64,000 nt of DNA from Streptomyces flavotricini (GCF_020639365.1 NZ_JAINUL010000001.1:67746-131745), one strand, 5' to 3'. Counted from the stretch's first letter, positions 8,258 through 17,358 are shown. Translations and numbers: made by a program. Notes: generated by a model not told the origin, from the sequence alone.

Positions 8258-8287
8258 GTCCGCCCGGGGCGGGGCCCCGGGGCGGAC
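8258..8287 (-). terminator. Hairpin between peptide gene and enzyme genes (possible attenuator)
   Basis: An 8-bp stem (8258-8265 with 8280-8287) continues into a 5-bp stem (8266-8270 with 8274-8278), with one bulged G. It lies 78 bases after the peptide stop and 32 bases before the enzyme start. Such partial terminators often let a precursor be expressed more than its modifying enzymes. Confidence 0.55.
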
Positions 8288-8364
8288 GGACGGGGATCGT
8301 GGTCCCGTCTGCGCCGCGCCTCCGAGGGCCCCGCCGGCCGGGCGGTCAGGCCGGATCAGGTGCG

Positions 8365-8517
8365 TCAGGAGATGCAGCCGCTCTTGCCGGCGAGGCTGAT
8401 GCAGCCCTCCTTGGGCGAGGCGCTGATACAGCCGTCCTTCGCGGACTGAGCCGAGTTGGCCTCGACCCAGCGGCGCCAGACGTCGTCCTGCGTCATGGTG
8501 CGAATGAGCTTCTCCAC
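8365..8517 (-). CDS. Putative RiPP precursor peptide with three GCIS repeats
   Basis: The 50-residue product starts at a GTG (8517) with GGAGG seven bases upstream. The first half (VEKLIRTMTQDDVWRRWVEA) is a charged amphipathic helix typical of a leader. The second half contains KDGCIS, KEGCIS and KSGCIS at residues 27-32, 36-41 and 45-50, an exact 9-residue period with the last repeat at the C-terminus. Each repeat contributes one Cys and one Ser. There is no membrane segment. It is the first gene of a unit with an adenylate-forming enzyme and a DxxWH protein. I do not recognise a described RiPP family with this core; the RiPP reading is inference from leader, repeats and context. Confidence 0.75.
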   Translation of the reverse strand: MEKLIRTMTQDDVWRRWVEANSAQSAKDGCISASPKEGCISLAGKSGCIS

Positions 8518-8575
8518 GGCGATACCTCCAGTGATGGGAAGACCATGGCATCGGTGTTTTCCACCGCCTCCCCGA

Positions 8576-8604
8576 AGGTAAAGAGAACGCCAAGTGCGAG
8601 TCAA
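8576..8604 (-). promoter_or_regulatory. Candidate promoter of the peptide operon
   Basis: On the minus strand, TTGACT (8604-8599) is followed after 17 bases by TTACCT (8581-8576). It lies about 60 bases upstream of the GTG at 8517, in a locally AT-richer stretch. The -10 box is poor, so this is tentative. Confidence 0.35.
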
Positions 8605-8691
8605 TGAAACACCAAGGGATGGCGTGTAATCGCAGGAGGAAGACCGAAACCGTCACGGCGGCGGCAGCGCGTCCGGAGGGCCGGACCGGTC

Positions 8692-10149
8692 TCAGGGCCT
8701 CGCCGGAACCTCGATGGTGACCCCGCGCAGCTGCGCCCAGCCCTCCAGGGTGGTGCGGCAGGCGTGGTCCAGGTGGCGAAGCCCGGAGAGGTCAAGCTCC
8801 ACGGGGTGCCCCGAGGGCAGGGCTTCGAGGGTTTCGAGCATCCGGGGCAGCCGGAGGAAGGTGGCGGAACCGCTGAGGGTGACGAGGAACCGGCCGTCCG
8901 TCGTCTCATGCACGTCGAGGTGGACGTGCGAGGTCTCCCAGGCGCTCTTGGCCACGGCCAGGGCGATGCCGAACAGGACACCCTCGAACATGTTCGTGAC
9001 GATGATGGCGATCGCGGTGGCGGCCAGGACCAGGGCCTCGCCTCGGTGGTGGCGCCACAGGGGGAGCAGATCCTTGACGGGGATGAGCTTGCAGCCCGCG
9101 TGGACGAGGACGCCGGCGAGGGCGGCCAGGGGGATGACCCCGATCGCGGCCGGCAGGAGCGCGGCGAAGAGCACGAGCCACAGCCCGTGCAGGACACGGG
9201 AGAGCTTGGTCCTGGCTCCGGCCTGGACGTTGGCCGCGCTGCGCACGATGACGGCGGTCAGCGGCAGGGCGCCGAGCACGCCGCAGATGGCGTTGCCCGC
9301 GCCCTGCGCCATGAGCTCCTTGTCGAAGTCGGTCCGCGGGCCGTCGTGCATGCGGTCGACGGCGGCGGCGCTGAAGAGGCTTTCGGCCGAGGCGATCAGG
9401 GCGAAGGCGATGACCGTACCGACGGCCGCGAGGCTGCCCAGCGCGGCGAAGTCCGACAGTCCTGGCGGCTGGATGGCGGCGAGGAGTCCCTGTACGTCGA
9501 CGCGGGGGACCGACCAGCCGGCCGCGGCGGTGACCGCGGTGGCGAGCGCGACCGCGGCCAGAGGGGCGGGGACCGCCTGGACCTTGACCGGGAGCCTCTT
9601 CCAGAGGACGAGGACGGCGATGGTGGCCGCGCCGACGGCGAAGGAGGTCAGGACGGCGCCGGTGGAGGCGATCTCGGTGGCCAGCCGCGGAATCCCCGCG
9701 ATCTTGCCGAGTCCCGAACGGGGCTGCCCGACGCCGGCCATGGTGTAGAGCTGTCCGAAGATCAGGACGAGCCCGATCCCCGCGAGCATGCCCTGGACCA
9801 CGGCCACGGTGATCGCACGGAAGAACCGGCCGAACCGGAGTGCCCCCATGGCGAGTTGGGCGAGTCCGGACAGCAGGACGACAGCTCCCAGGGCGCCGAG
9901 ACCGAACTCCTGCACGGCTTCGAAGACCAGTACGGTCAGACCCGCGGCCGGGCCGCTGACCTGGAGGCTGCTGCCGGGCAGGCAGCCGACGACGAGACCG
10001 CCGACGATCCCGGTGACCAGTCCTAGTTCGGCGGGTACCCCGGAGGCGACGGCGACTCCGACACACAGGGGCAGGGCGACCAGGAAGACGACGAGCGAGG
10101 CCAGGAGGTCTCGTCGCAGATGGGCGGGCTTCTTGAGGGTGGAGAGCAT
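8692..10149 (-). CDS. SulP-family anion (probably bicarbonate) transporter
   Basis: The 485-residue protein has a long run of about 12 hydrophobic segments starting LLASLVVFLVALPLCVGVAV, with the SulP-type SGPAAGLTVLVF and a DFDKELMAQGAGNAICG segment. It ends in a hydrophilic STAS-like domain (HVHLDVHETTDGRFLVTLSG ... VELDLSGLRHLDHACRTTLE). The ATG at 10149 is preferred because GAGGAAG precedes it. A beta-carbonic anhydrase gene lies 73 bases upstream on the same strand. That pairing is common in bacteria and suggests bicarbonate uptake or CO2/bicarbonate homeostasis rather than sulfate transport. The substrate is inference from context. Confidence 0.88.
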   Translation of the reverse strand: MLSTLKKPAHLRRDLLASLVVFLVALPLCVGVAVASGVPAELGLVTGIVGGLVVGCLPGSSLQVSGPAAGLTVLVFEAVQEFGLGALGAVVLLSGLAQLAMGALRFGRFFRAITVAVVQGMLAGIGLVLIFGQLYTMAGVGQPRSGLGKIAGIPRLATEIASTGAVLTSFAVGAATIAVLVLWKRLPVKVQAVPAPLAAVALATAVTAAAGWSVPRVDVQGLLAAIQPPGLSDFAALGSLAAVGTVIAFALIASAESLFSAAAVDRMHDGPRTDFDKELMAQGAGNAICGVLGALPLTAVIVRSAANVQAGARTKLSRVLHGLWLVLFAALLPAAIGVIPLAALAGVLVHAGCKLIPVKDLLPLWRHHRGEALVLAATAIAIIVTNMFEGVLFGIALAVAKSAWETSHVHLDVHETTDGRFLVTLSGSATFLRLPRMLETLEALPSGHPVELDLSGLRHLDHACRTTLEGWAQLRGVTIEVPARP

Positions 10150-10222
10150 CAGTGGACTTCCTCGCACGGCGGAAGCGGAAGGGGAAGGCGGAAAGGCGGC
10201 CCGTGGGGAGGGCGGATGAGGG

Positions 10223-10816
10223 TCACAGCGGCCGGAAGGAGCTGGCGGCCGACTGGTACGCCCGCACGGCCCCGGTGTGGACCTCGTAGTACCAGGCGTG
10301 CACCGTCAAGGTCCCGGCCTCCACCCGTTCCGCCACACAGGGGTGCTCGTACAGCCGCTCCAGCTGGGCGACCGCGTGGCGCTGGACAGCCTCGGCGAGG
10401 TCCGGTGACAGGGGCGCCGTCGTCTCGGGCCGGCCGGCCGCGTGCTCCAGCCAGCTCCGAACGGCGGGCAGGCCGGAGAGGTCGCCGCCGCTCACCAGGG
10501 CGTTGACCGCCCCACAGTGCGAGTGCCCGCACACGATGACGTCGCGGACCCCCAGCACCCGTACCGCGTACTCGATGGTGGCCGTTTCGGCAGAAGGACG
10601 GCCGCCGCTGTACGCGGGGACGATGTTGCCCGCCGTCCGCAGCTCGAACAGCTCGCCCGGACGGGCGCCGGTGATCAGGGACGGCACCACCCGGGAGTCG
10701 GAACAGGCGATGAAGAGGACTTCGGGGCTCTGCCCGGCCTCGAGGGCGTGGAATTCCTGGGCACGTTCCGCCACGTGGGCCGTGAAGGACCGTGCGTTGT
10801 CAACCAGGGACTTCAT
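10223..10816 (-). CDS. Beta-class carbonic anhydrase
   Basis: The enzyme interconverts CO2 and bicarbonate in the cytoplasm with a zinc ion. The full signature is present: CSDSR with Cys38, Asp40 and Arg42, then HSHCGAV with His98 and Cys101 as the other zinc ligands. The length of 197 residues is typical. The start ATG at 10816 gives MKSLVDNARSF, a normal family N-terminus. It precedes the SulP transporter on the same strand and probably forms an operon with it, supplying or consuming the transported bicarbonate. Confidence 0.93.
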   Translation of the reverse strand: MKSLVDNARSFTAHVAERAQEFHALEAGQSPEVLFIACSDSRVVPSLITGARPGELFELRTAGNIVPAYSGGRPSAETATIEYAVRVLGVRDVIVCGHSHCGAVNALVSGGDLSGLPAVRSWLEHAAGRPETTAPLSPDLAEAVQRHAVAQLERLYEHPCVAERVEAGTLTVHAWYYEVHTGAVRAYQSAASSFRPL

Positions 10817-11046
10817 GGTGGCCTTTCTCCTGCGCTCGCGAGGGTGTGCGGGCGCGGTGTGTTCAGGTCATCAGTCGATGGATGGGTCGGCGCGCCCCAG
10901 GGGCATGACGCCGGTGTTCGCTCGTCGCCGCCCGCGCCGCGAGCCGATGCGGGGCGGGACAGCACTCGGTGATCTACTTGACCACCTCGCGAACACATCT
11001 TTGCCTGAAGATTACCTCGACCGCGGAGGGGGCGTCACGGCCCAAT

Positions 11047-11085
11047 ATTCGCCAATAGCTCTACTTCTAGGGGTAGTTGGCGGAT
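11047..11085. promoter_or_regulatory. Inverted repeat in the divergent intergenic region
   Basis: ATTCGCCAA (11047-11055) and TTGGCGGAT (11077-11085) are inverted with 8 of 9 matches and a 21-base spacer. They lie in an unusually AT-rich pocket of the roughly 500-base gap (10817-11317) between the carbonic anhydrase and the monooxygenase. It could be an operator for either gene. The rest of the gap shows no supported gene. Confidence 0.35.
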
Positions 11086-11317
11086 TTTCGACGACAATGC
11101 GTTCGGGTGCAGGACCCCCCGGAAGGAGGTGGCCGACGAGCCACCCCCACTTCCCACAACGCCGGACATGCACCAGGATGTCGCTCCCGTGCCGCCGCGC
11201 CCCCGCGCACCCGCCGGCTCCTCGCGCGGCGACCGCACCCACCACCGCACCCGCCACTGCCGACGCCGCCCCCGACGGGGCGGCCCGCCTGCCGCGTGCG
11301 GGGAGATGGAGCAATCG

Positions 11318-12952
11318 ATGGGAACCACCACCGCCGCCGGCGCCGACCGGGTCGACGCCGTCGTCGTCGGCGCCGGGCTCTCGGGGCTCTACCAGCTGTA
11401 CCGGCTGCGTGCGCTCGGCTTACGGGTAGCGGTCTTCGAGGCCGGCGAGGACATCGGCGGGACCTGGTACTGGAACCGTTATCCCGGCGCACGCTGCGAC
11501 GTCGAAAGCATGTCGTACTCGTACTCCTTCTCCCCCGAACTGGACCAGGAGTGGGAGTGGAGCGAGCGGTACGCGTCCCAGCCGGAGATCCTGCGCTACA
11601 TCCACCACGTCGCCGACCGCTTCGGCCTGCGCGGGGACGTCACCCTGCGTACCCGTGTCACGAGCGCCGCGTACGACGGCACCACGCACACCTGGCGCGT
11701 CTCCACGGACACCGGGCGCACCGTCACCACCCGGTTCCTCGTCCTGGCCTCGGGCTGCATGTCGGCACCCAAGGACCCCGGAATACCCGGGCAGAACAGC
11801 TTCACGGGCGAGGTCCTGCACACAGCCCGCTGGCCGAGCGAGGAGGTCTCCTTCACCGGCAAGCGGGTCGCCGTCATCGGGACCGGGTGCTCCGGGGTCC
11901 AGGCCGTCCCCGTGATCGCCGAGCGGGCGGCCGCGCTCACCGTCTTCCAGCGCACCCCGGCCTACGCGCTGCCCGCCCACAACCGCCCGCTGCTCGGCGC
12001 CGAGACCGCCGAGCTCAAGGCCCGGTACCCGCAGTTCCGCCAGGCCCAGCGGCTCTCCCGGGGCGGTACCGTCTTCGAACCGCCGACCGGTTCCGCCCTG
12101 GCGGCCGACGAGGCGGAGCGGACGGCCGCCTACGAGGCGGCCTGGGGGTCGGGACTGCTCAGCGGGCTCCTCCGCACGTACACCGACATCCTGACCGACG
12201 AGAAGGCCAACGCGACGGTGGCCGAGTTCGTCCGGTCCAAGATCCGGTCGATCATCGACGACGCGGAGACGGCCGAGGCGCTCTCCCCGCGCACGTTCCC
12301 GTTCGCGACGAAGCGCCCCTGCCTGGACACCGGCTATTACGCCGCCTACAACCTGCCCCACGTGATGCTGGTGGACCTCCGCGCGACCCCGATCGAGACG
12401 ATCACGCCACGGGGGATCCTGACCACGGAAGAAGAACACGCCCTCGACACGATCGTCTTCGCCACGGGCTTCGACGCGCTGACCGGATCCCAGCTCGCCA
12501 TCGACATCGTGGGCAGCGCCGGCGTGAGCTTGAGGGAGAAGTGGGCGGACGGCCCCCGCAACCACCTCGGGCTCATGTCGGCGGGCTTCCCCAACCTCTT
12601 CACCGTGCTCGGCCCGCTCAGCCCGTCCGTCCTCAGCAACATCGCGGTCTCCCTTGAGCAGCAGGTGGAGTGGATCACCGACTGCATCGCCCACCTGATC
12701 GGCCGCGGCCTCACGGAAATCGATGCCACTCCGGAGGCGGAGGAGGCCTGGGGCGCCCACGTCGCGGAGCTCGCGGACCGGACACTGTACCCGACGGCGG
12801 AATCCTGGTACATGGGATCCAACGTCCCCGGAAAGCCGAAGGTGTTCCTGGCCTACACCGGCGGGCTGGACCGGTACCGGGCCGTGTGCGACGCGGCGGC
12901 CCGAAACGGCTACAGCGGCTTCGTCCTCTCCGGCGACGCCCGCGAACGATGA
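11318..12952 (+). CDS. Flavin-dependent Baeyer-Villiger monooxygenase
   Basis: The product is about 544 residues. It has the FAD Rossmann motif VVVGAGLSGLY at about residue 15, the family hallmark GGTWYWNRYPGARCD, the Baeyer-Villiger fingerprint FTGEVLHTARWP, and a second dinucleotide-binding motif VIGTGCSG for NADPH. Such enzymes insert oxygen next to ketones to give esters or lactones, as cyclohexanone monooxygenase does. The ATG at 11318 is chosen because GGAG lies six bases upstream and the length then equals the family norm. An ATG at 11306 is also possible, and the longer upstream frame is low-complexity. The natural ketone cannot be told from sequence. Confidence 0.9.
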   Translation: MGTTTAAGADRVDAVVVGAGLSGLYQLYRLRALGLRVAVFEAGEDIGGTWYWNRYPGARCDVESMSYSYSFSPELDQEWEWSERYASQPEILRYIHHVADRFGLRGDVTLRTRVTSAAYDGTTHTWRVSTDTGRTVTTRFLVLASGCMSAPKDPGIPGQNSFTGEVLHTARWPSEEVSFTGKRVAVIGTGCSGVQAVPVIAERAAALTVFQRTPAYALPAHNRPLLGAETAELKARYPQFRQAQRLSRGGTVFEPPTGSALAADEAERTAAYEAAWGSGLLSGLLRTYTDILTDEKANATVAEFVRSKIRSIIDDAETAEALSPRTFPFATKRPCLDTGYYAAYNLPHVMLVDLRATPIETITPRGILTTEEEHALDTIVFATGFDALTGSQLAIDIVGSAGVSLREKWADGPRNHLGLMSAGFPNLFTVLGPLSPSVLSNIAVSLEQQVEWITDCIAHLIGRGLTEIDATPEAEEAWGAHVAELADRTLYPTAESWYMGSNVPGKPKVFLAYTGGLDRYRAVCDAAARNGYSGFVLSGDARER

Positions 12953-13139
12953 CGGGTGAACATCCACCTCATGGCGCGCCTGGGTCTCTTCTCGTTCTGC
13001 CAGTCAGCGCGCGGCGTCAGATGCGGTGCATCGCAAGGCGGAGGGTCGTCCTCATACTGGGCGTATTCGGGTGATCCCGACCACGCGGCGAGGTGCCGTA
13101 GCCGGCGCCGCGCGCCCGCCGGGGATTACGGGACAGCCC

Positions 13140-14504
13140 TCAGGACTTGACGTCCCAGAGGCTTCGCGTGACCCAGCCCTTGTTGACGAAGTCGAAACCG
13201 TACCGGTTCTTCAGCGCGACCATCTCCGCGCCGGTGAGCTGACGGTCGCTTTCTCCTGTGCGGGCGATCGTGCCGGAGACCCCGGCGCCGTGTCCCCCGA
13301 AGGTCCACCAGACCGTCAGGTGGCGCGGGTCGCGCGTGTGCTCGGCGATCGCATTGTTCTCATGGATACGGCCTTCATAGGTGACGTACCCGCTGGCCCC
13401 GGCCAGGACCCAGTCCGGGGCCTTCACGGGATCGCCCTTCCAGGACACGTGGGGGGTGCCGAACTCGTCCATGCTCATCCGGTCACGGCGGGCGATCGCC
13501 GTACTGGCTGCCACCTGGATCTGGTCGTAGGGGGTACTCCGGGGCAGAACCACGATCCTACTGGTCACATAAGTCTGGTGTCCGGCCAGCCAGCTGCCGA
13601 AGACGTGCCAGCTGCCGGCCTGCAGCAACTCGGGCTGCCCGCTGATCTCCCAGCGTGAGACCGGGCGTCCCGATTCGACATCACGCTGCCATTGCGAAGG
13701 GGGCCGCCGTTCAGGGCTGACCGCCACCGCGGTTCCCAGAACACGGAACTCCGGGGCCAGCAAGTACACGCCGACGTCGCTGCGGTTCTCGAAACTGATG
13801 GTGACCGGCAGTGCGAATGCCTTCTTGTCGGCGCTGAGCACCGGTTCGCCCAGTGTCACGTCCAGCACTGGATTGATCTCGGTGTGATAGGGCTGGTAGA
13901 GCTGCGTGTAACCGAAGTTCGCGACAGCCACGGCCCCCGACACGATCACAGCCGCCGCGATCCGCTTGGGCGCGGGGATCTCGACTGACGTCCGGTAGAC
14001 GGCGACGGCTGCCCAGGCTCCCCCCGCGGCGAGCGCGCACCACACCAGGAGATAGGCGGTGGAGTCTCCCTCCCTCAGCGTGGTGATGAACAGCATGAGG
14101 TTGGCCGTGGCTGCCGTCACGCTGCCCAGCAGCGCCACGAGTCCGGAGTAGGGGAAGCTCTGCCGGTACCAGTGGTCGACTGCGGCGATGGCGCCGAGCA
14201 GGACCACGGCCGCGGCCACGATGAGCAGCACACCGGTGAAGCGTCCGGTGTACGCCAGTGCCGTGCTGACGTCCAGGACCCCGAAGAACCCCAGGAAGCC
14301 GGTCGTCACGAGGAGGATCAGAACGATCAGCAGCAGGGATACGGAGGCCCGGTCGGCGCGCCGTGCGGTCCGGACGGGCGGTACGCGGGTCCGCCGTGCG
14401 CGGGTCCGCGCTCGTGCTCGTACCGCGTCAGCGCCCCGAGCGGTCACAGTGGCGAGCCTCTTCGGACGGGGCCGCGGACACCGGCCCCGGTGGTGTGGAT
14501 TCAT
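13140..14504 (-). CDS. Large membrane protein of unknown function
   Basis: A 454-residue protein. The first 50 residues are extremely Arg-rich. They are followed by four to five hydrophobic helices (VSLLLIVLILLVTTGFLGFF, FTGVLLIVAAAVVLLGAIAA, LVALLGSVTAATANLMLFIT, LLVWCALAAGGAWAAVAVY, IAAAVIVSGAVAVANFGY). A large, probably external C-terminal domain (about residues 220-454) is rich in beta-type sequence and ends FDFVNKGWVTRSLWDVKS. I recognise no family. The Arg-rich start may be over-long, and a later start within the first 50 codons is possible. No operon partners. Confidence 0.7.
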   Translation of the reverse strand: MNPHHRGRCPRPRPKRLATVTARGADAVRARARTRARRTRVPPVRTARRADRASVSLLLIVLILLVTTGFLGFFGVLDVSTALAYTGRFTGVLLIVAAAVVLLGAIAAVDHWYRQSFPYSGLVALLGSVTAATANLMLFITTLREGDSTAYLLVWCALAAGGAWAAVAVYRTSVEIPAPKRIAAAVIVSGAVAVANFGYTQLYQPYHTEINPVLDVTLGEPVLSADKKAFALPVTISFENRSDVGVYLLAPEFRVLGTAVAVSPERRPPSQWQRDVESGRPVSRWEISGQPELLQAGSWHVFGSWLAGHQTYVTSRIVVLPRSTPYDQIQVAASTAIARRDRMSMDEFGTPHVSWKGDPVKAPDWVLAGASGYVTYEGRIHENNAIAEHTRDPRHLTVWWTFGGHGAGVSGTIARTGESDRQLTGAEMVALKNRYGFDFVNKGWVTRSLWDVKS

Positions 14505-14818
14505 GCGTCAGTCCTCACCCGGCCGCCGCCGGAGCGCCGCGTCGCGGTCCCCGAGCAGGCTCGCACGCCGCCCGTGGCTGAGAGCACTGGCGATGCACCG
14601 GTCAGCGGACTCATACCGGTCCAACGAGTGGCACAAGCCCGGGATACGCCTCGATTCTCCGACGGCGTCGGCTGACCGGTGCAAGACGCCGGCGAGCGCG
14701 GACCTCACGCACCGCGCCCACTGCGCCTGTTGCCCTGGCCCGCCGGAGCGCTCCCGGGCCGACCCGTCAAGGACGGACAGACGGCGCCGGGTTGCGAGCC
14801 CCGGCGCCGCGTTCTCGG

Positions 14819-15136
14819 TCAACCAGTGGGTCGAGCCGTTCCGGCGTAGGCTTGGATTGCCGCCCGGGTGTTCCGCGGTGCGTGGTGCGGCTGTGCTTGA
14901 GGACGCGGTCCCCGAGGAGGCGGACTCTCGACGGTGTCGGCCCCGACGCGCAGGGCAACCGTGGCCACCGTCAAGCCCACTGCACCCGCGCCGATCTGCC
15001 GGCAGGCGATCTCCAGACACTTGTGCGCCTTCGCATGGGGAGGCACCGCAACTCCGCCAGCCCTGGCCGCGGCCGCCAACCGGCTGATGTCGCGCTCCAT
15101 CACGTCGACGTCTGCCACCAGCGCCCGCGTGACCAT
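14819..15136 (-). pseudogene. N-terminal remnant of a PLP-dependent DSD1/alanine-racemase-fold enzyme
   Basis: The first 60 residues (ALVADVDVMERDISRLAAAA, then PHAKAHKCLEIACRQIGAGA and VGLTVATVALRVGADTVESP) match the start of D-threonine aldolase or D-serine dehydratase-like enzymes. They include the PHAKxHK motif, whose Lys binds pyridoxal phosphate. The frame then becomes low-complexity and ends, so about 300 residues are missing. The rest of 14505-15419 holds no supported gene. Confidence 0.6.
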
Positions 15137-15419
15137 GCCTCAGGAAGACCTGCCTCTCGCTTCTGGAGCCGAAAGACTCCTGACAGCATGCCAGCGCGGC
15201 GATCCCCCCTCACGGCAGGCGCGTGGCCGGGAAGGCCCTCGGCGCAGCCCCGCCGGCGGTCTCCTCCCGGAGGAGGAGGCCGGACCGGGCCGCAGGTCCC
15301 GGACCAGGAGGTGAACGGGACCGGGGTCCTCGTGCCCTTGGGCGATGTGCCGTACCAGGGCGGGTTCCTAGCCTCGGGGCATGCGATCACACGAAGCGGA
15401 CGATGCTCAAGGAGACCCC

Positions 15420-16991
15420 GTGACCCCTGTCAGCCCCGCCGCACGCCGCGCCTTGGCCGTGGGCTTAACCCTCGCCGCCTGCCTCACGTCCTCCCCCGTC
15501 CTGGCCACGGCCGCCGAGACCCCCGCCCAGGACAGCTCCGAGGCTGGACTCGACCGGTACTACCGCCAGCACCTCGGCTGGGGCAGCTGCATCAAGGGCC
15601 CCGACGACACCACGGGCCGCGATCTGGACCAGGCAGGCGTGCAGTGCGCGGACGTGACCGTGCCCCTGGACTACGCCGACCCCCGGGGGCGCACGATCAC
15701 CGTGGCGATCTCCCGGCTCAAGGCCACCGACACCCGCCACCGCACCGGCGCGATCCTCCTCAACAACGGCGGTCCGGGCGGTCCCGCGCTCCAGTCCCCG
15801 CCGCAGGCCCGTGCGTCGATGAAGGAGGTCGGCGCGCGCTACGACATCGTCGGCTTCGACCCGCGCTTCATCGGGCGCAGCACCGCGCTGGACTGCGGCT
15901 TGCCCGTCGGCATGACCTGGCTGTCCGCCGGCACCGGCCGGGCGGGCTTCGACCGCCAGGTCACCCTGCAGAAAGGCCTGGCCGACAAGTGCCGGGCCAC
16001 CGACGCCGCGGTGCTCCCCCACATCACCACCCGCAACACGGCCCGCGACATGGACGTCATCCGCGGCACGCTCGGCGAGCGGAAGATCTCCTTCCTGGGC
16101 TACTCGTACGGCACCTACCTGGGCACGGTCTACACGCAGATGTTCCCCGGCCGATACGACCGGATGGTGCTGGACGGGGCGATCAACCCGAACGACTACC
16201 GCCCCCGGCTGCTGAAGGGCACCGAGCTCGAGAACGAGAAGGCGCTGTCCGACTGGGCCGCCTGGGCCGCGGAACACCACGACACCTACGGCCTCGGCCG
16301 CAGCCGCGCCGAGGTGCTCGCCACCGTCGACCGCATCGTCGCGGCGGCCGCGCGCGGTCCGCTGACCATCGGCGCCGGCGCCGATGCCTTCCGGATCGAC
16401 GACAGCCAGGTGCCGCTCCTCTTCTTCTCGGGCATCGCGGACGACACCGCCCCGGCGCGGGCGTCGTTCGGCGAGCTGCTGTCCGTACTGGCCAAAGCCG
16501 CGCAGGGCCGCCCGACGACGGTGCCGCCGATGCTCGTCCCGGAGCTCCGGTACGTGCTGCGCGGTGAGGGCGAGCCCACCGGCGCGCAGTCCGCCGTCAT
16601 CTGCGGGGACGTGGCCGCCGCGCGCGATCCCGAGCTCTACTGGCGGGACATCGAGCGCAACCGCATCGCGCACCCGCTGTTCGGCGCTCTGACCAACAAC
16701 ATCAACCCGTGCGCCTTCTGGGACTCGCCGCGCGAAGAGCCCACCCGGGTGCGGCGCGATGCCCCTGCATTGATCGTCGCCGCCACCGGTGACCCGCGTA
16801 CGACGTACAAGGGAAGCGTCGAGCTCCACAAGCAGCTGCCGAGCTCCAGGCTGGTCACCCTTGAGGGCGCCAACCGGCACGCCCTTTTCGGGCGCTACGG
16901 CAACGCGTGCGTGGACGACCAGGTCAACCGGTACCTGGCCACCGGCAAGCTGCCGGCGAGGGACCAGACCTGCGTCAAGCAAGCGGGATAG
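15420..16991 (+). CDS. Secreted alpha/beta hydrolase, tripeptidyl-aminopeptidase type
   Basis: The 523-residue precursor starts at a GTG with AAGGAG six bases upstream. It has a signal peptide (LAVGLTLAACLTSSPVLATA). Catalytic features are in order: an oxyanion-type NNGGPGGPA, nucleophile Ser229 in GYSYGT, a C-terminal acid in ATGDPRTTY and the His in ANRHALFG. This layout matches Streptomyces tripeptidyl aminopeptidases and the related mycelium-associated proteases, which remove N-terminal tripeptides from extracellular proteins. Paired cysteines (SCIKGP, QCADV, DKCRAT, NPCAFW, NACVDD, QTCVKQ) fit an extracellular enzyme. Single gene. Confidence 0.88.
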   Translation: MTPVSPAARRALAVGLTLAACLTSSPVLATAAETPAQDSSEAGLDRYYRQHLGWGSCIKGPDDTTGRDLDQAGVQCADVTVPLDYADPRGRTITVAISRLKATDTRHRTGAILLNNGGPGGPALQSPPQARASMKEVGARYDIVGFDPRFIGRSTALDCGLPVGMTWLSAGTGRAGFDRQVTLQKGLADKCRATDAAVLPHITTRNTARDMDVIRGTLGERKISFLGYSYGTYLGTVYTQMFPGRYDRMVLDGAINPNDYRPRLLKGTELENEKALSDWAAWAAEHHDTYGLGRSRAEVLATVDRIVAAAARGPLTIGAGADAFRIDDSQVPLLFFSGIADDTAPARASFGELLSVLAKAAQGRPTTVPPMLVPELRYVLRGEGEPTGAQSAVICGDVAAARDPELYWRDIERNRIAHPLFGALTNNINPCAFWDSPREEPTRVRRDAPALIVAATGDPRTTYKGSVELHKQLPSSRLVTLEGANRHALFGRYGNACVDDQVNRYLATGKLPARDQTCVKQAG

Positions 16992-17358
16992 CGGCCCGCG
17001 GTTCACGTTCCGAGTGCGCGGGCCAGCAGCGTTCTCCGGTTGTTCGTCGCGGTCTTGGCGAACACCGACTTTCCCCCACCGTTTCGCCCGGCCCGCGCAC
17101 TGACACGCTGCCTGGGCGCGCGGTCGACTAGCCACTTTGATGTCGTCGGGTTTGGAGAGCGCCTGGGTGCTTGCTTCCGGGCCAGGGTTGTGCTCGGCAT
17201 GACGAGGGGGGGCCGGGGTGCTACGGCTGGTTCGCTGCCGCTCCGACGCGCGGAGAGCTGGAGAGGTTCTTCCGTCTGAGTACCGGGGCGCTGATGGCCG
17301 TGGCGGTTTGGTCTCGGGGCCGGTCGGTGGTCCTGTCTCCTGAAGGCTGCTGACTCCG
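16992..17358. other. Intergenic stretch, no supported gene
   Basis: This lies between the converging hydrolase and antiporter genes. No frame shows a recognisable domain and I see no convincing terminator stem. Confidence 0.4.

Noticed and set aside
6944-8656. 570-residue minus-strand frame overlapping the adenylate-forming enzyme
   Set aside because: Arg/Pro/Gly-rich translation typical of a shifted GC-rich frame; the enzyme motifs lie in the other frame.
14505-15419. Possible additional genes around the PLP-enzyme remnant
   Set aside because: Only the N-terminal remnant shows family sequence; other frames are Arg/Pro-rich.
15465-17135. 556-residue minus-strand frame opposite the secreted hydrolase
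   Set aside because: Antisense to a gene with a complete catalytic triad.
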